Shown: one piece after another, positions 1-8,010 of the stretch
Position numbering within the stretch: position 1 is the stretch's first letter
Layout: every line of letters begins with the position of its first letter
Source of the DNA: Neobacillus sp. OS1-2
GTDB lineage: Bacteria; Bacillota; Bacilli; Bacillales; Cytobacillaceae
Reading direction: 5' to 3'
Length of the DNA: 64,000 bases
NCBI RefSeq assembly: GCF_030915505.1
Contig: NZ_CP133265.1
Location: 2,193,501-2,257,500, forward strand
Notes under the pieces: generated by a model
Databases searched by the model: none
What the model was told of the DNA's origin: nothing
The model's input: the letters and a program-made list of their open reading frames with translations, nothing else
Made by a program: the position numbers and the translations under genes

Positions 1-1428
1 TCTAATTCAACACATGAATTAAAACGAACAATGAAGTCAAGACATTTATTTATGATCTCTTTAGGAGGGGTTATCGGATCAGGTCTTTTCTTAGGGTCAG
101 GTTATACGATTTCTCATGCAGGACCAGCCGGTGCCATCCTTTCTTATATCGTTGGCGGCTTCATCATGTTTTTGACGATGCTTTGCCTTGGTGAAATGTC
201 GGTGGCAATGCCAGTCTCCGGCTCGTTTCAAACCTATACGACGAAATTTATTGGCCCAGGAACTGGATTTGCCCTTGGATGGCTTTATTGGTTAGGGTGG
301 GCTGTGACGGTTGCACTGGAATTACTATCTGCGGGGCAGTTAATGCAAAGATGGTTTCCTAATTCTCCGATTTGGATCTGGTGTGCGATATTTGCCATCG
401 TTCTATTTGCCCTAAATGCACTTTCAGCTCGTGCGTTTGGTGAGGCTGAATTTTGGTTCTCAAGTATTAAAATTTTTGCTATCATAGCGTTTATTGTATT
501 AGGTGGAGCTGCCATGTTTGGGTTTATTCACATGAAAGGCGGCCAGCCGGCGCCATTTATGACGAATTTCACCGCACACGGCCTCTTGCCACATGGGATA
601 ACAGCCTTACTAATCACGATGATTACCGTAAACTTTTCGTTCCAAGGTACAGAATTAATTGGGATCGCCGCGGGAGAAAGTGAAGAGCCTGAAAAAACGA
701 TTCCAAAGTCGATTAAACAAACCGTTTGGCGGACTCTTTTCTTCTTTGTATTAGCCATCTTTGTTTTATCAGGTTTAATACCAACGGAAAAAGCTGGAGT
801 AATTGAAAGCCCATTCGTAGTGGTATTTGATAGTATTGGAATCCCATATGCAGCAGATATTATGAACTTTGTTGTTTTAACAGCATTACTTTCTGTGGCG
901 AACTCTGGTCTCTATGCTGCAACCCGGATGTTGTATGCCATGGGAAGGGAGAAAATGGCTAGTCCCCTACTAACGAAGGTATCGAAAAGAGGAGTTCCTG
1001 TTAATGCCCTTATTTTAACTATTGGAATTGCCCTATTATCACTATTATCAAGTGTAGTAGCTGCTAGTACTGTGTTTGTATGGCTTATTTCTGTCGCGGG
1101 ACTAGGTGCGCAAGTTGGCTGGATTTCCATCACCGCTTCACAAATTGCCTTCCGCAGGAAATTCATTCGTGAAGGCGGAAAAGTGGAAGACCTTAAATTC
1201 AGAACACCGTTATTCCCATTCCTGCCAATCCTGGGATTAACGTTAAACATTATCGTCCTACTCAGCTTAGCATTTGATTCTGAGCAGCGAGTTGCACTGT
1301 ATTGCGGAGTTCCATTTGTCATTGCCTGCTATTTAATTTATCACTTTAAAATCAAAAAGAATCGTGAGCAGGACGATTTGGGAGAACAGGAACTTCAACT
1401 ACAATCCGATAAAAAGATGATTATATAA
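1..1428 (+). CDS. amino-acid permease, MmuP/YbxG-like (5' end cut off)
   Basis: This is an amino-acid/polyamine/organocation (APC) family permease that would import an amino acid across the cell membrane. The frame is open from the first base and reads ELKRTMKSRHLFMISLGG before the first ATG at 31. That is the usual N-terminal motif of this family, so the true start lies left of the window. About 12 hydrophobic helices follow. The family motif GVIGSGLFLGSG is near the start, and GTELIGIAAGE with PEKTIPKSI in the middle. From memory it is closest to the S-methylmethionine permease MmuP of E. coli and its Bacillus relatives such as YbxG, but the substrate cannot be fixed from sequence. A terminator follows the stop codon. 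Confidence 0.9.
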   Translation, partial: SNSTHELKRTMKSRHLFMISLGGVIGSGLFLGSGYTISHAGPAGAILSYIVGGFIMFLTMLCLGEMSVAMPVSGSFQTYTTKFIGPGTGFALGWLYWLGWAVTVALELLSAGQLMQRWFPNSPIWIWCAIFAIVLFALNALSARAFGEAEFWFSSIKIFAIIAFIVLGGAAMFGFIHMKGGQPAPFMTNFTAHGLLPHGITALLITMITVNFSFQGTELIGIAAGESEEPEKTIPKSIKQTVWRTLFFFVLAIFVLSGLIPTEKAGVIESPFVVVFDSIGIPYAADIMNFVVLTALLSVANSGLYAATRMLYAMGREKMASPLLTKVSKRGVPVNALILTIGIALLSLLSSVVAASTVFVWLISVAGLGAQVGWISITASQIAFRRKFIREGGKVEDLKFRTPLFPFLPILGLTLNIIVLLSLAFDSEQRVALYCGVPFVIACYLIYHFKIKKNREQDDLGEQELQLQSDKKMII

Positions 1429-1437
1429 ACTTTTAAA

Positions 1438-1467
1438 AAAACGCTTGGGCTCAAGCGTTTTTCTTTT
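1438..1467 (+). terminator. Rho-independent terminator after the permease
   Basis: The inverted repeat AACGCTTG / CAAGCGTT with a short loop is followed by a run of T. It begins about 10 bases after the permease stop codon. Confidence 0.85.
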
Positions 1468-1543
1468 TTAATAAGCAAGGGAATTGGAAGACTATGTTAA
1501 AATGGAGACGTAAATTAATGGAAAATATAGGGGGTGAACGGTA

Positions 1544-1708
1544 ATGAACGGTTTTTTATATGCTGCGTATGCGGTAATATTGGCTATTGTCTCCATTTAT
1601 ACTGGTGAGATCGTAACTTTTGTCATGCTTGGTTTTATTCTCATAAGCTTACAAAATATCAATTCAACATTAAAGAAAGTGGTTGAAGCCACTAAATCAA
1701 AGGATTAA
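1544..1708 (+). CDS. small membrane protein, 54 aa
   Basis: An ATG at 1544 follows a strong ribosome binding site (AGGGGGTGA). The frame runs 54 codons to TAA. The product starts MNGFLYAAYAVILAIVSIY, has two hydrophobic stretches (about residues 4-19 and 23-36), and ends in a short charged tail. It is therefore probably a small two-helix membrane protein. I do not recognise a family. The strong binding site and hydrophobic pattern argue that it is real. It stands alone between the permease terminator and a repeat-rich spacer. Confidence 0.6.
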   Translation: MNGFLYAAYAVILAIVSIYTGEIVTFVMLGFILISLQNINSTLKKVVEATKSKD

Positions 1709-1778
1709 TATAAAAAGGTGTTTGGTAGAGGTGGTCAATTATCTGGGGGTATGGATACTAACAGAATAGGTACAAAAA

Positions 1779-1910
1779 CTAATCAAACAATTGATTGAAT
1801 GGCAAGAGACCCTGGTATGACTGGTCTGGTAAAACTAATCAAACAATTGGTTAAACCGAGGGACACTTGGAATGACAAACAAGGTTACCTAATTAAACGT
1901 TTGATTAATT
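1779..1910. repeat. three copies of palindrome AATCAA-N4-TTGATT
   Basis: Three imperfect palindromes lie at 1781-1796 (AATCAA-ACAA-TTGATT), 1837-1852 (AATCAA-ACAA-TTGGTT) and 1891-1906 (AATTAA-ACGT-TTGATT). The same palindrome occurs three times more at 34409-34493. The spacer between 1709 and 1993 holds no other supported gene. Confidence 0.6.
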
Positions 1911-1928
1911 TATTTTAAAATAAAGCGC

Positions 1929-1941
1929 AAGAACCGTCCCC
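1929..1941. repeat. dispersed motif AAGAACCGTCCCC
   Basis: This 13-base motif recurs exactly at 5891-5903, where it is one arm of a long hairpin. Both copies are followed by similar bases (CTGCTTCCAC here, GCGCTTCAC there), which suggests a dispersed repeat. Confidence 0.5.
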
Positions 1942-1993
1942 TGCTTCCACTGCTACAAATTGTACATTATTATTGAATCAAGGTGAACATCAT

Positions 1994-2698
1994 ATGATAG
2001 ACAAACAGAAGAAAATTCCTTCGTTAGCGTCAAATTCAGTCCGTCTGGCTGTATTGTTGGCGATAGTTGGTGGCTTTTTAGATGCGTATACTTTCGTAAG
2101 CAGAGATGGAGTATTTGCAAATGCCCAGACAGGGAATATCGTTTTATTTGCGGTAAAAGTGGCGAATGGGGAGTGGAAAAGTTCTCTCCTTTATATTGTT
2201 CCCATTTCAGCTTTTATTCTGGGGGTTTTAGTATCCGAGGTAGTGAAGCTTCCTCAGATAAGGCAAGCTTTGCATAGCTATAGACGTTCGATCCTTATTT
2301 TGGAATGCGTGGTATTGGTTGTTGTCGGTATTTTGCCGAGTGGTGCCCCGAATTTAGCGGTAACGGTAAGTATTTCATTTGTATCATCATTGCAAATCTC
2401 TACATTCAATAAACTTGATAAGTGGGCATATAACTCGACGATGACAACAGGCAACCTTCGAACCGCAACACAAGCAGCATATGCGGCATTTATTGAACAT
2501 AATCCGGAAGCAAAGAAGAAGTTTAAAGAATTCAACGGCATTATTCTTTCCTTTTTATTTGGTGCTTTAACCGGGACAGTGACCACCACTTATATAGGGA
2601 ATGCATCTATTTGGATTGCATCAGGATTTTTAGTGATTGCTCTTGTTTTATATCATAGGGATAGAGGATATATAAGAAGTCCCATTACGTTAAAATGA
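1994..2698 (+). CDS. YoaK/DUF1275 family membrane protein
   Basis: This is a 234-residue integral membrane protein of the DUF1275 (YoaK) family. Its biochemical function is not established. The opening stretch LAIVGGFLDAYTFVSRDGVF followed by NAQTGNIV is the family hallmark, and about six hydrophobic helices follow. The ATG at 1994 was chosen because AAGGTGA (1980-1986) precedes it at good spacing. An upstream TTG at 1973 has no binding site. It appears to be a single-gene unit. Confidence 0.85.
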   Translation: MIDKQKKIPSLASNSVRLAVLLAIVGGFLDAYTFVSRDGVFANAQTGNIVLFAVKVANGEWKSSLLYIVPISAFILGVLVSEVVKLPQIRQALHSYRRSILILECVVLVVVGILPSGAPNLAVTVSISFVSSLQISTFNKLDKWAYNSTMTTGNLRTATQAAYAAFIEHNPEAKKKFKEFNGIILSFLFGALTGTVTTTYIGNASIWIASGFLVIALVLYHRDRGYIRSPITLK

Positions 2699-2715
2699 TC
2701 ATTAGAGCTCAATAA

Positions 2716-2756
2716 TGAAGGACAATTCTTTTGATTTTTGCGGGGAATGTCCTTCA
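2716..2756. repeat. hairpin repeat with TGAAGGACA / TGTCCTTCA arms
   Basis: Perfect 9-base arms enclose a 23-base loop, 41 bases in total. Arm sequence and size match the 43-bp hairpins at 26314-26460 and 39179-39273, so this looks like a solitary member of that family. It could also act as a terminator for the preceding gene, although no strong T run follows. Confidence 0.55.
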
Positions 2757-2815
2757 TCGACGTTATGCGTGGACATTTCTTTCGGTTTTCACAGAAAAAG
2801 ACCGGTTCCCCAGCC

Positions 2816-3127
2816 TTACAAATTCAAATATCGTTTTAAATCATCGTAAAAATTCTCACGTGGCCCCATTAGAACAATGAGAACCACGTCACCGTTTTCA
2901 TTAAGCTCCAGCTTATAACATAACTCATAATTGGTACGCATATGGCTGATATCAAGAGAACTATATCCTTTTAAATCTCCTTTTTTCGGCTCCCCCACAT
3001 TCGGATCCAGACGAATCGCCATAATGCCAGCCAACATTTTTTCATATAAAGTACGATCAGTTTTTCTTATCCTTTTTAAAGTCTTTGCTGCTCGATCACT
3101 TAATACGTATGGTAGCACCTCATTCAT
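2816..3127 (-). CDS. RelE/ParE-family toxin
   Basis: This 103-residue protein has the size and features of RelE/ParE-superfamily toxins, which are usually mRNA interferases or gyrase poisons. Visible features are the N-terminal helix pair LSDRAAKTLKRIRKTDRTLY, the PKKGDLKGYSS region, and a C-terminal strand VVLIVLMGPRENFYDDLKRY. The ATG at 3127 overlaps the upstream antitoxin stop by eight bases, indicating translational coupling. An earlier start at 3181 would extend into the antitoxin gene. Whether it cleaves mRNA cannot be told from sequence. Confidence 0.75.
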   Translation of the reverse strand: MNEVLPYVLSDRAAKTLKRIRKTDRTLYEKMLAGIMAIRLDPNVGEPKKGDLKGYSSLDISHMRTNYELCYKLELNENGDVVLIVLMGPRENFYDDLKRYLNL

Positions 3128-3491
3128 TTTCTTCGTCGTCCTCCACTGAATCCAAGAAATCGTCCAAATCATTTGTTCCATTAAGAACTGGATTTTGCAT
3201 AGCTTCTTTAGCCATACGATCTAAAGCATTAGGAATCTCAGCCTTAATGCGAGTAAAGTGGAAAATTAACTCCTCCCCACTATAACCTTTACGGACAAGA
3301 TCTTTTAAAATATCCTCTGAAAAATCGACAACTTCATATTCAGCCGGACGAATAATTATTTCTTTCCCATTAAATTCAATAAAAGCTTCATCAGATAAAT
3401 TCAAAGCATCATAAAAATCTTTTGGGATATTAATTTGGCGCTGCCTGGACACTTTCACACGTCTAATCGGCTTTCTATTCATCTCACTCAT
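3120..3491 (-). CDS. antitoxin with AbrB/MazE-type DNA-binding domain
   Basis: This 123-residue protein lies directly upstream of the RelE-like toxin. Residues about 8-45 (VKVSRQRQINIPKDFYDALN, then IEFNGKEIIIRPAE) form an AbrB/SpoVT/MazE swapped-hairpin DNA-binding domain. The rest is acidic and ends in VEDDEENE, typical of a toxin-neutralising tail. The start at 3491 has the binding site AAAGGAAGAG, while the upstream GTG/ATG candidates lack one. It probably represses its own operon. The pairing with a RelE-type rather than MazF-type toxin is noteworthy. Confidence 0.75.
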   Translation of the reverse strand: MSEMNRKPIRRVKVSRQRQINIPKDFYDALNLSDEAFIEFNGKEIIIRPAEYEVVDFSEDILKDLVRKGYSGEELIFHFTRIKAEIPNALDRMAKEAMQNPVLNGTNDLDDFLDSVEDDEENE

Positions 3492-3580
3492 GGTTTCTCT
3501 TCCTTTCGGTAAAGTAGCTAATACCATAAGTTATTCCCCCTTTTCAAAAAAAAACACAATTTCTTTAAAATTTTATAATT

Positions 3581-3766
3581 TTATTTCTTTATTTCTTTAT
3601 TGTATGGCCAAAATTGGACAATTACAACTAAAAAAGACTGCCAAATTTCGCAGTCCTTCATGATCTGAATCGGTTCCACAGCAAAATTCCTTAATCCTTT
3701 TTCACGGTATCCTGGACACTCCGAGCCATCGGCTTTATGTGTTTTCTTTAGACCAGTATTTCTCAC
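3581..3766 (-). CDS. uncertain small ORF, 61 aa, overlapping merR stop
   Basis: The GTG at 3766 overlaps the stop codon of the MerR gene (GTGA), as in translationally coupled pairs, and runs 61 codons. The product starts MRNTGLKKTHKADGSECPGY and has a hydrophobic stretch near residues 44-54. I recognise no family. The coupling is the only support, so this may be spurious. Confidence 0.3.
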   Translation of the reverse strand: MRNTGLKKTHKADGSECPGYREKGLRNFAVEPIQIMKDCEIWQSFLVVIVQFWPYNKEIKK

Positions 3767-4143
3767 CTTTTTTGTAAATACCTCACCTTATGAGCAATGA
3801 TCTCATCTCTTAACATTTCCAATTGTAAAATCTGATCATTGATATCCTGAATTTTTCGGTCAGCATGCTGGATGATTCTTTTCTTCTCTTCTTCACCCTC
3901 AGGATTTGCTTCATACAACTCAATCATTTCTTTTATTTCTTGCAAGCTAAAGCCGAGGTTTTTGCCGCGGAGAATCATTTTTAACCTTCTTCTTTCTTGA
4001 GTTGTATAACTTCTTTGCTTGGTTAAGCTGTCGCGTGTCTCTGACGTTAGCATTCCGACTTCTTCATAGTAACGAATGGTTCTGGAGCTGACATCAAACA
4101 TGGTTGCTAGTTCGCTTATTGAAAAAAGACGTTCCTCTGACAT
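3763..4143 (-). CDS. MerR-family transcriptional regulator
   Basis: This 126-residue regulator has an N-terminal MerR winged helix (SISELATMFDVSSRTIRYYE, residues 7-26) followed by the usual second wing and a coiled coil (about residues 75-120). It lacks a cysteine-rich metal-binding loop, so it is more like the LiuR-type regulators of acyl-CoA and branched-chain amino acid catabolism. It is divergent from the acyl-CoA dehydrogenase at 4238, with a MerR-type palindrome between them. Control of that gene, probably in response to an acyl-CoA or organic ligand, is an inference from this arrangement. Confidence 0.85.
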   Translation of the reverse strand: MSEERLFSISELATMFDVSSRTIRYYEEVGMLTSETRDSLTKQRSYTTQERRRLKMILRGKNLGFSLQEIKEMIELYEANPEGEEEKKRIIQHADRKIQDINDQILQLEMLRDEIIAHKVRYLQKR

Positions 4144-4157
4144 TATTTATCCTCCTA

Positions 4158-4188
4158 GTTGACGTTAACGTTAACATAACATTATAAT
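4158..4188 (+). promoter_or_regulatory. promoter with overlapping MerR-type operator
   Basis: The plus-strand promoter has -35 TTGACG (4159-4164), an 18-bp spacer and -10 TATAAT (4183-4188). The palindrome GTTGACGTTAACGTTAAC (4158-4175, 8 of 9 pairs match) covers the -35 and most of the spacer. MerR regulators bind between -35 and -10 in long-spacer promoters, and ACGTTAACGT resembles LiuR sites. It should drive the acyl-CoA dehydrogenase and probably also affects merR. Confidence 0.75.
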
Positions 4189-4237
4189 AATTCTGAATAA
4201 TCCATTTTGTCAATTGAAAAGAAGGAGTGATTAGTTG

Positions 4238-5851
4238 ATGAGCCTTACTTCCCAGGACACGGAAACTAGAGGGAAAAACACCTACACCTTTGATGAATTC
4301 GTAGAAAAGCGTGAAAATCTTGATTGGTATCGTGATGAACCATTTTTGCAGAAAGCAACGGAAAAATTCACTGGTATGGAGTTTGAACAAATTCATGAAA
4401 AAATTCTTTCCTTTTCACCAACGGTTTCCTCCAAATGGAATCATTTAGCTGCACAAAGTGCAAGGCCGGAGGTCCGCCCTCACATGCTACACTATGATGC
4501 GTTTAATCATAGGATCGACAGAGTGGTTCGTCCACCGGAAACACATCAATTAGAAAAAGGAGTATTTGGTGAAGGGCTGTTTTCTAGTCAAATGCCGACT
4601 TGGGAAAGTTTTGTGAAACGAATGTTAATTCATCAATTGGGAGAAGCGGGGGTTACATGTCCCTTAACATGTACCCATGGCTTAATTGCTCTACTCGAAG
4701 AATTTCCGAATGAGGCACATCCAGAACTCCATGAGATATTAATGCAGACAAAAGAGGGGGCTAACGGCGAATTTGCCATTGGTGCCCAGTTTATGTCAGA
4801 AATTCAGGGCGGCTCTGATTTACCTGCTAATCTACTAGAAGCCGTGCCGGATGGAAAAAACTATCGGTTATATGGGAATAAATTCTTTTGCTCGGTGGCC
4901 CATGCCGATTATTCCGTGGTTACCGCAAAGATTTCAGGGTCAAATAAGGTATCCACTTTTATTGTTCCTTCATGGCTTCCAGGGGATAAAGAAAAGGAAA
5001 AGAGAAATGGATATCAAATTAACCGGATTAAATGGAAAATGGGTACTGCGGAGGTTCCGACAGGTGAATTTCAATATAATGGTGCCCTTGCCTATCCAAT
5101 CGGTCCAAAAGATAAAGGGATAGCCGTGGCAGTGGGAATAGTTCTGACGTTGTCCCGTCTTGAAATTGGCATTGCCTGTGCCGGATTTATGCTCCGTGCA
5201 TCAAGAGAAGCAAATCTTTATAGTGAATTCCGTTCCGTTTTTGGCAAAAAGATAAAAGACTATCCACTTGCAGCCAGCAAGTTAATGCAAATAGAAAATG
5301 CGGCACAGCGTACAACAGCAGGTGCCTTTAAAATTTATGATCTCTTCCTGCGACTTGAAAAGCCACTCAATCCCGGACTAAAATCAGACCACCCGCTTGA
5401 AACCAGAAAGCAATTATTTAATCTACGGGAACTAATTTTATTGCAAAAAATTGGCGCTACCAAAGAGGGAGTAGAAATAGTACGTGAGGCTATCTCAGTG
5501 TTTGCCGGTCATGGCGTGATGGAAGAGTTCTCCGCGCTTCCACGGATATTTAGGGATGTCGTCGTAAACGAACAATGGGAAGGACCACGAAACCTCTTAT
5601 TAACCCAGATTTATCGTGATATTAGTAGAGTAGCTGATTGGTATCCTCCGTCTGATTTCGTTCGTCATGTTCTTGAAGGAGCCTCTCAAGAAACCATTCA
5701 AGCCTTTTCGGAACAGCTTCAAGACCTGCTGCAACGACCGGTTCTAGGCGAAGTAAGTGAGGGGTCCATGGAAGCAGCAATCGAATGGGATACATTTTGC
5801 AGTGCCTTCTTCAAAGCCTATCAGGAAGTGGCAGTATCGGAGATAAAGTAG
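4238..5851 (+). CDS. AidB-like acyl-CoA dehydrogenase
   Basis: This 537-residue flavoprotein belongs to the acyl-CoA dehydrogenase superfamily, nearer to the AidB/isovaleryl-CoA dehydrogenase-like branch. Features are an extended N-terminal domain (residues 1-150), a flavin-binding middle domain with FMSEIQGGSD, and a C-terminal helical bundle with QLFNLRELI and ISVFAGHGVMEE. The ATG at 4238 follows GAAGGAGTGA; a TTG lies one codon upstream. It stands alone, divergent from its likely MerR regulator. The substrate is unknown. AidB proteins have been linked to alkylation damage, but fatty or branched acyl-CoA oxidation fits the regulator better. Confidence 0.85.
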   Translation: MSLTSQDTETRGKNTYTFDEFVEKRENLDWYRDEPFLQKATEKFTGMEFEQIHEKILSFSPTVSSKWNHLAAQSARPEVRPHMLHYDAFNHRIDRVVRPPETHQLEKGVFGEGLFSSQMPTWESFVKRMLIHQLGEAGVTCPLTCTHGLIALLEEFPNEAHPELHEILMQTKEGANGEFAIGAQFMSEIQGGSDLPANLLEAVPDGKNYRLYGNKFFCSVAHADYSVVTAKISGSNKVSTFIVPSWLPGDKEKEKRNGYQINRIKWKMGTAEVPTGEFQYNGALAYPIGPKDKGIAVAVGIVLTLSRLEIGIACAGFMLRASREANLYSEFRSVFGKKIKDYPLAASKLMQIENAAQRTTAGAFKIYDLFLRLEKPLNPGLKSDHPLETRKQLFNLRELILLQKIGATKEGVEIVREAISVFAGHGVMEEFSALPRIFRDVVVNEQWEGPRNLLLTQIYRDISRVADWYPPSDFVRHVLEGASQETIQAFSEQLQDLLQRPVLGEVSEGSMEAAIEWDTFCSAFFKAYQEVAVSEIK

Positions 5852-5862
5852 GTGGAAGCAGG

Positions 5863-5903
5863 GGGGATGGTTCTTATGCTTCTGAAGCATAAGAACCGTC
5901 CCC
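5863..5903. terminator. long hairpin, bidirectional terminator; contains dispersed motif
   Basis: Nearly perfect 19-20-base arms pair around a single central base: GGGGATGGTTCTTATGCTTC at 5863-5882 with its complement at 5884-5903. It sits between two convergent genes. Its right arm holds the AAGAACCGTCCCC motif also seen at 1929. There is no T run, so a repeat-derived structure is as likely as a true terminator. Confidence 0.6.
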
Positions 5904-5919
5904 GCGCTTCACGCGCTTC

Positions 5920-7164
5920 CTAAAACGCCCAGTCCCCATTACGGAAGATGGGAACAATGGTGCCGTCTTGCTTAATGCCATCGATATCCATTTGGTCAGA
6001 ACCTATCATGAAATCGACGTGTACGGTGGAAGTGTTCATGCCGTGCTTCAATAGTTCCTCTTGACTCATCTTTGTGCCACCCTGAATGGTAGTCGGATAA
6101 GCTGATCCGATGGCTAAGTGATTGGAGGCATTTTCATCAAAAAGGGTATTGAAGAAAGTAATTCCGGATTGTGAAATAGGTGATGGATCTGGTACTAGGG
6201 CCACTTCACCCAAGCCTGTACCGCCTTCGTTATCAAAAACCAACTTCTTAATCGCCTCATCGCCCTTTTCAGCAGAAATATCCACGATTTTGCCATCCTT
6301 AAAATGAACCTCAATGCCTTCGATTAATGTCCCGGCATAGCTTAACGGTTTGGTGCTGCGAACCACACCATCCATGCGATGGGTATCAGGCGCCGTGAAG
6401 ACTTCCTCCGTCGGCATGTTAGCAATAAACTCTTCCCCTTTAGGATTATAGCTCTCTGCACAGGCCCAAATGTGGTTCTTTGGTAAACCTAACGTTAAAT
6501 CCGTACCTGGAGCTGTATAGTGAAGGGCATCAAATTGGATTTCATTTAGTTTCGCCGCTTTTTCATTCAATGTTTGTTTATGGTCATCCCATGCAGCAAT
6601 TGGGTCATCTGCATAAACACGGGAGGTTTTAAAGATTTGATCCCATAAGGCATCGACCTGTTCCTCAGAAGATGATAAGTCCGGGAACACTTTTGCAGCC
6701 CAACCTGCACCGGCAGCGGCAGCAACAGTCCATTTCAAATCATCATTTTGTGTGGCAATACGCTGGGCACTGAATGCTTTTCCAGCTATATTTTGATAGG
6801 CACCGATTTTAGCGGGATCGACTTCATTTAGTAATCCAGGATCACTTGAGACAATCGATAGACGACTTACTCGATGATTTAACACATGGTCTTCGGATTC
6901 ATGAATTTCGTATTCAGGAATGGTCGTCAACACTTCTACAGGTTGATGTAAGTAATGCAGCTTGCTGATTTCATCATCAGACCATTTAACGATTACTTTT
7001 TCTGCCCCTAACGTATATGCCTCTTGGGTGATATAACGAGCTAATGGAGCTTGATCCACAGTAATCGTCATTTTTACCCAATCACCGGGCTGAACGTTGA
7101 TTCCTTTTGCTACTAAAAGTTTTGCGTATTTTTGTAAGTTTTCATTAAAATTTGGCAGGACCAT
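5920..7164 (-). CDS. M29-family aminopeptidase (AmpS/PepS-like)
   Basis: This 414-residue protein has the normal length and layout of M29 metallo-aminopeptidases, cytosolic enzymes that trim N-terminal residues from peptides using two metal ions. Landmarks are the N-terminal FNENLQKYAKLLV, the substrate/metal region LHYTAPGTDLTLGLP, NMPTEEVFTAPD, the GEVALVPDPSPIS segment, and the C-terminal TVHVDFMIGS. These contain the conserved Glu, His and Asp ligands. The ATG follows GGGGG at good distance. It is monocistronic and ends against the hairpin at 5863. Confidence 0.92.
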   Translation of the reverse strand: MVLPNFNENLQKYAKLLVAKGINVQPGDWVKMTITVDQAPLARYITQEAYTLGAEKVIVKWSDDEISKLHYLHQPVEVLTTIPEYEIHESEDHVLNHRVSRLSIVSSDPGLLNEVDPAKIGAYQNIAGKAFSAQRIATQNDDLKWTVAAAAGAGWAAKVFPDLSSSEEQVDALWDQIFKTSRVYADDPIAAWDDHKQTLNEKAAKLNEIQFDALHYTAPGTDLTLGLPKNHIWACAESYNPKGEEFIANMPTEEVFTAPDTHRMDGVVRSTKPLSYAGTLIEGIEVHFKDGKIVDISAEKGDEAIKKLVFDNEGGTGLGEVALVPDPSPISQSGITFFNTLFDENASNHLAIGSAYPTTIQGGTKMSQEELLKHGMNTSTVHVDFMIGSDQMDIDGIKQDGTIVPIFRNGDWAF

Positions 7165-7353
7165 TTTTTAACCCCCAATAGTTTTTTCCTTACTAACATA
7201 CCATACTTAAAAGTATCTTCAAAATTATCAAACTTCATGAAACTAGGTTGCATCAAAAGAATAGAATACGTGTTTTAATACCTTTGTGGGATCTGGTAAA
7301 ATTATGTAAATAGAGGTGATGATAGTGAATGAGACGCAAAGGGTACAAAAAAT

Positions 7354-7932
7354 ATGAAGGAAAAGCTGGTTTATATCAGAGCAAAGTCGGATCAAGTGCC
7401 TCCCCTATCCCAGAGAGTAGTAAGAGTATTGTGGGTATTTTTATTGGGTGCCTTATTGGGCCTGTCTGCAAAATTAATAGGAACTTACTCAGTTTTTGGG
7501 GTAGTCGTAGCATCAATCATAGCCATGCGAAGTCGTTCGCCTAAAGTCGCAGCATTACACGTATTTGTCTTTTTGACTGCAATGATTAGTACTTATTATA
7601 TATATTCGATGGTGTTGTTAGGATTTTCACCAAAGGATGATCTTATCTATTGGAGCGGTATTGCCTTGCTTTCGCCGCTAGCCGGTTATCTGGTGTGGTA
7701 CGCCAAAGGAAATGGCTGGCGGGCCGCGTTTTGTGCGGCTTTACCTATTAGTATGCTCTTGGTTAAGGGCAATACCTTTTTCTATACTTTTTCAGTTTCC
7801 AGTGGACTTGCTGTTTTCGGCGCTGTTTTACTATTTAGTATTTTACCCGCTAATCATTTTCAGCGCTTACGTATGCTGCCGATGGTCACTTTGTTATTTT
7901 TCTTATTGGAGTGGTTAGGAGTACCTTTTTAA
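7354..7932 (+). CDS. putative multi-pass membrane protein, 192 aa
   Basis: The protein has six to seven hydrophobic segments (for example LWVFLLGALLGL and VFGVVVASIIA) and no catalytic motif that I recognise. It may belong to a DUF6518-like membrane family, but I am not sure. The ATG at 7354 has only a weak AAAGGGT ahead of it. A better binding site (GAGGTGATG near 7314) serves a short out-of-frame reading that stops just before, which may couple translation. It is followed by the flavoprotein gene after 78 bases. Confidence 0.6.
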   Translation: MKEKLVYIRAKSDQVPPLSQRVVRVLWVFLLGALLGLSAKLIGTYSVFGVVVASIIAMRSRSPKVAALHVFVFLTAMISTYYIYSMVLLGFSPKDDLIYWSGIALLSPLAGYLVWYAKGNGWRAAFCAALPISMLLVKGNTFFYTFSVSSGLAVFGAVLLFSILPANHFQRLRMLPMVTLLFFLLEWLGVPF

Positions 7933-8010
7933 TTGTATAATTATCTAAAAAGTCAGTAATTTCTGGTGAAAAAATAACAAGTACATGATAATGGATGGGG
8001 GATTTGTCCT

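Noticed and set aside
3763..4143. MerR protein as a metal-responsive (CueR/ZntR) regulator
   Set aside because: The C-terminal metal-binding cysteines are missing.
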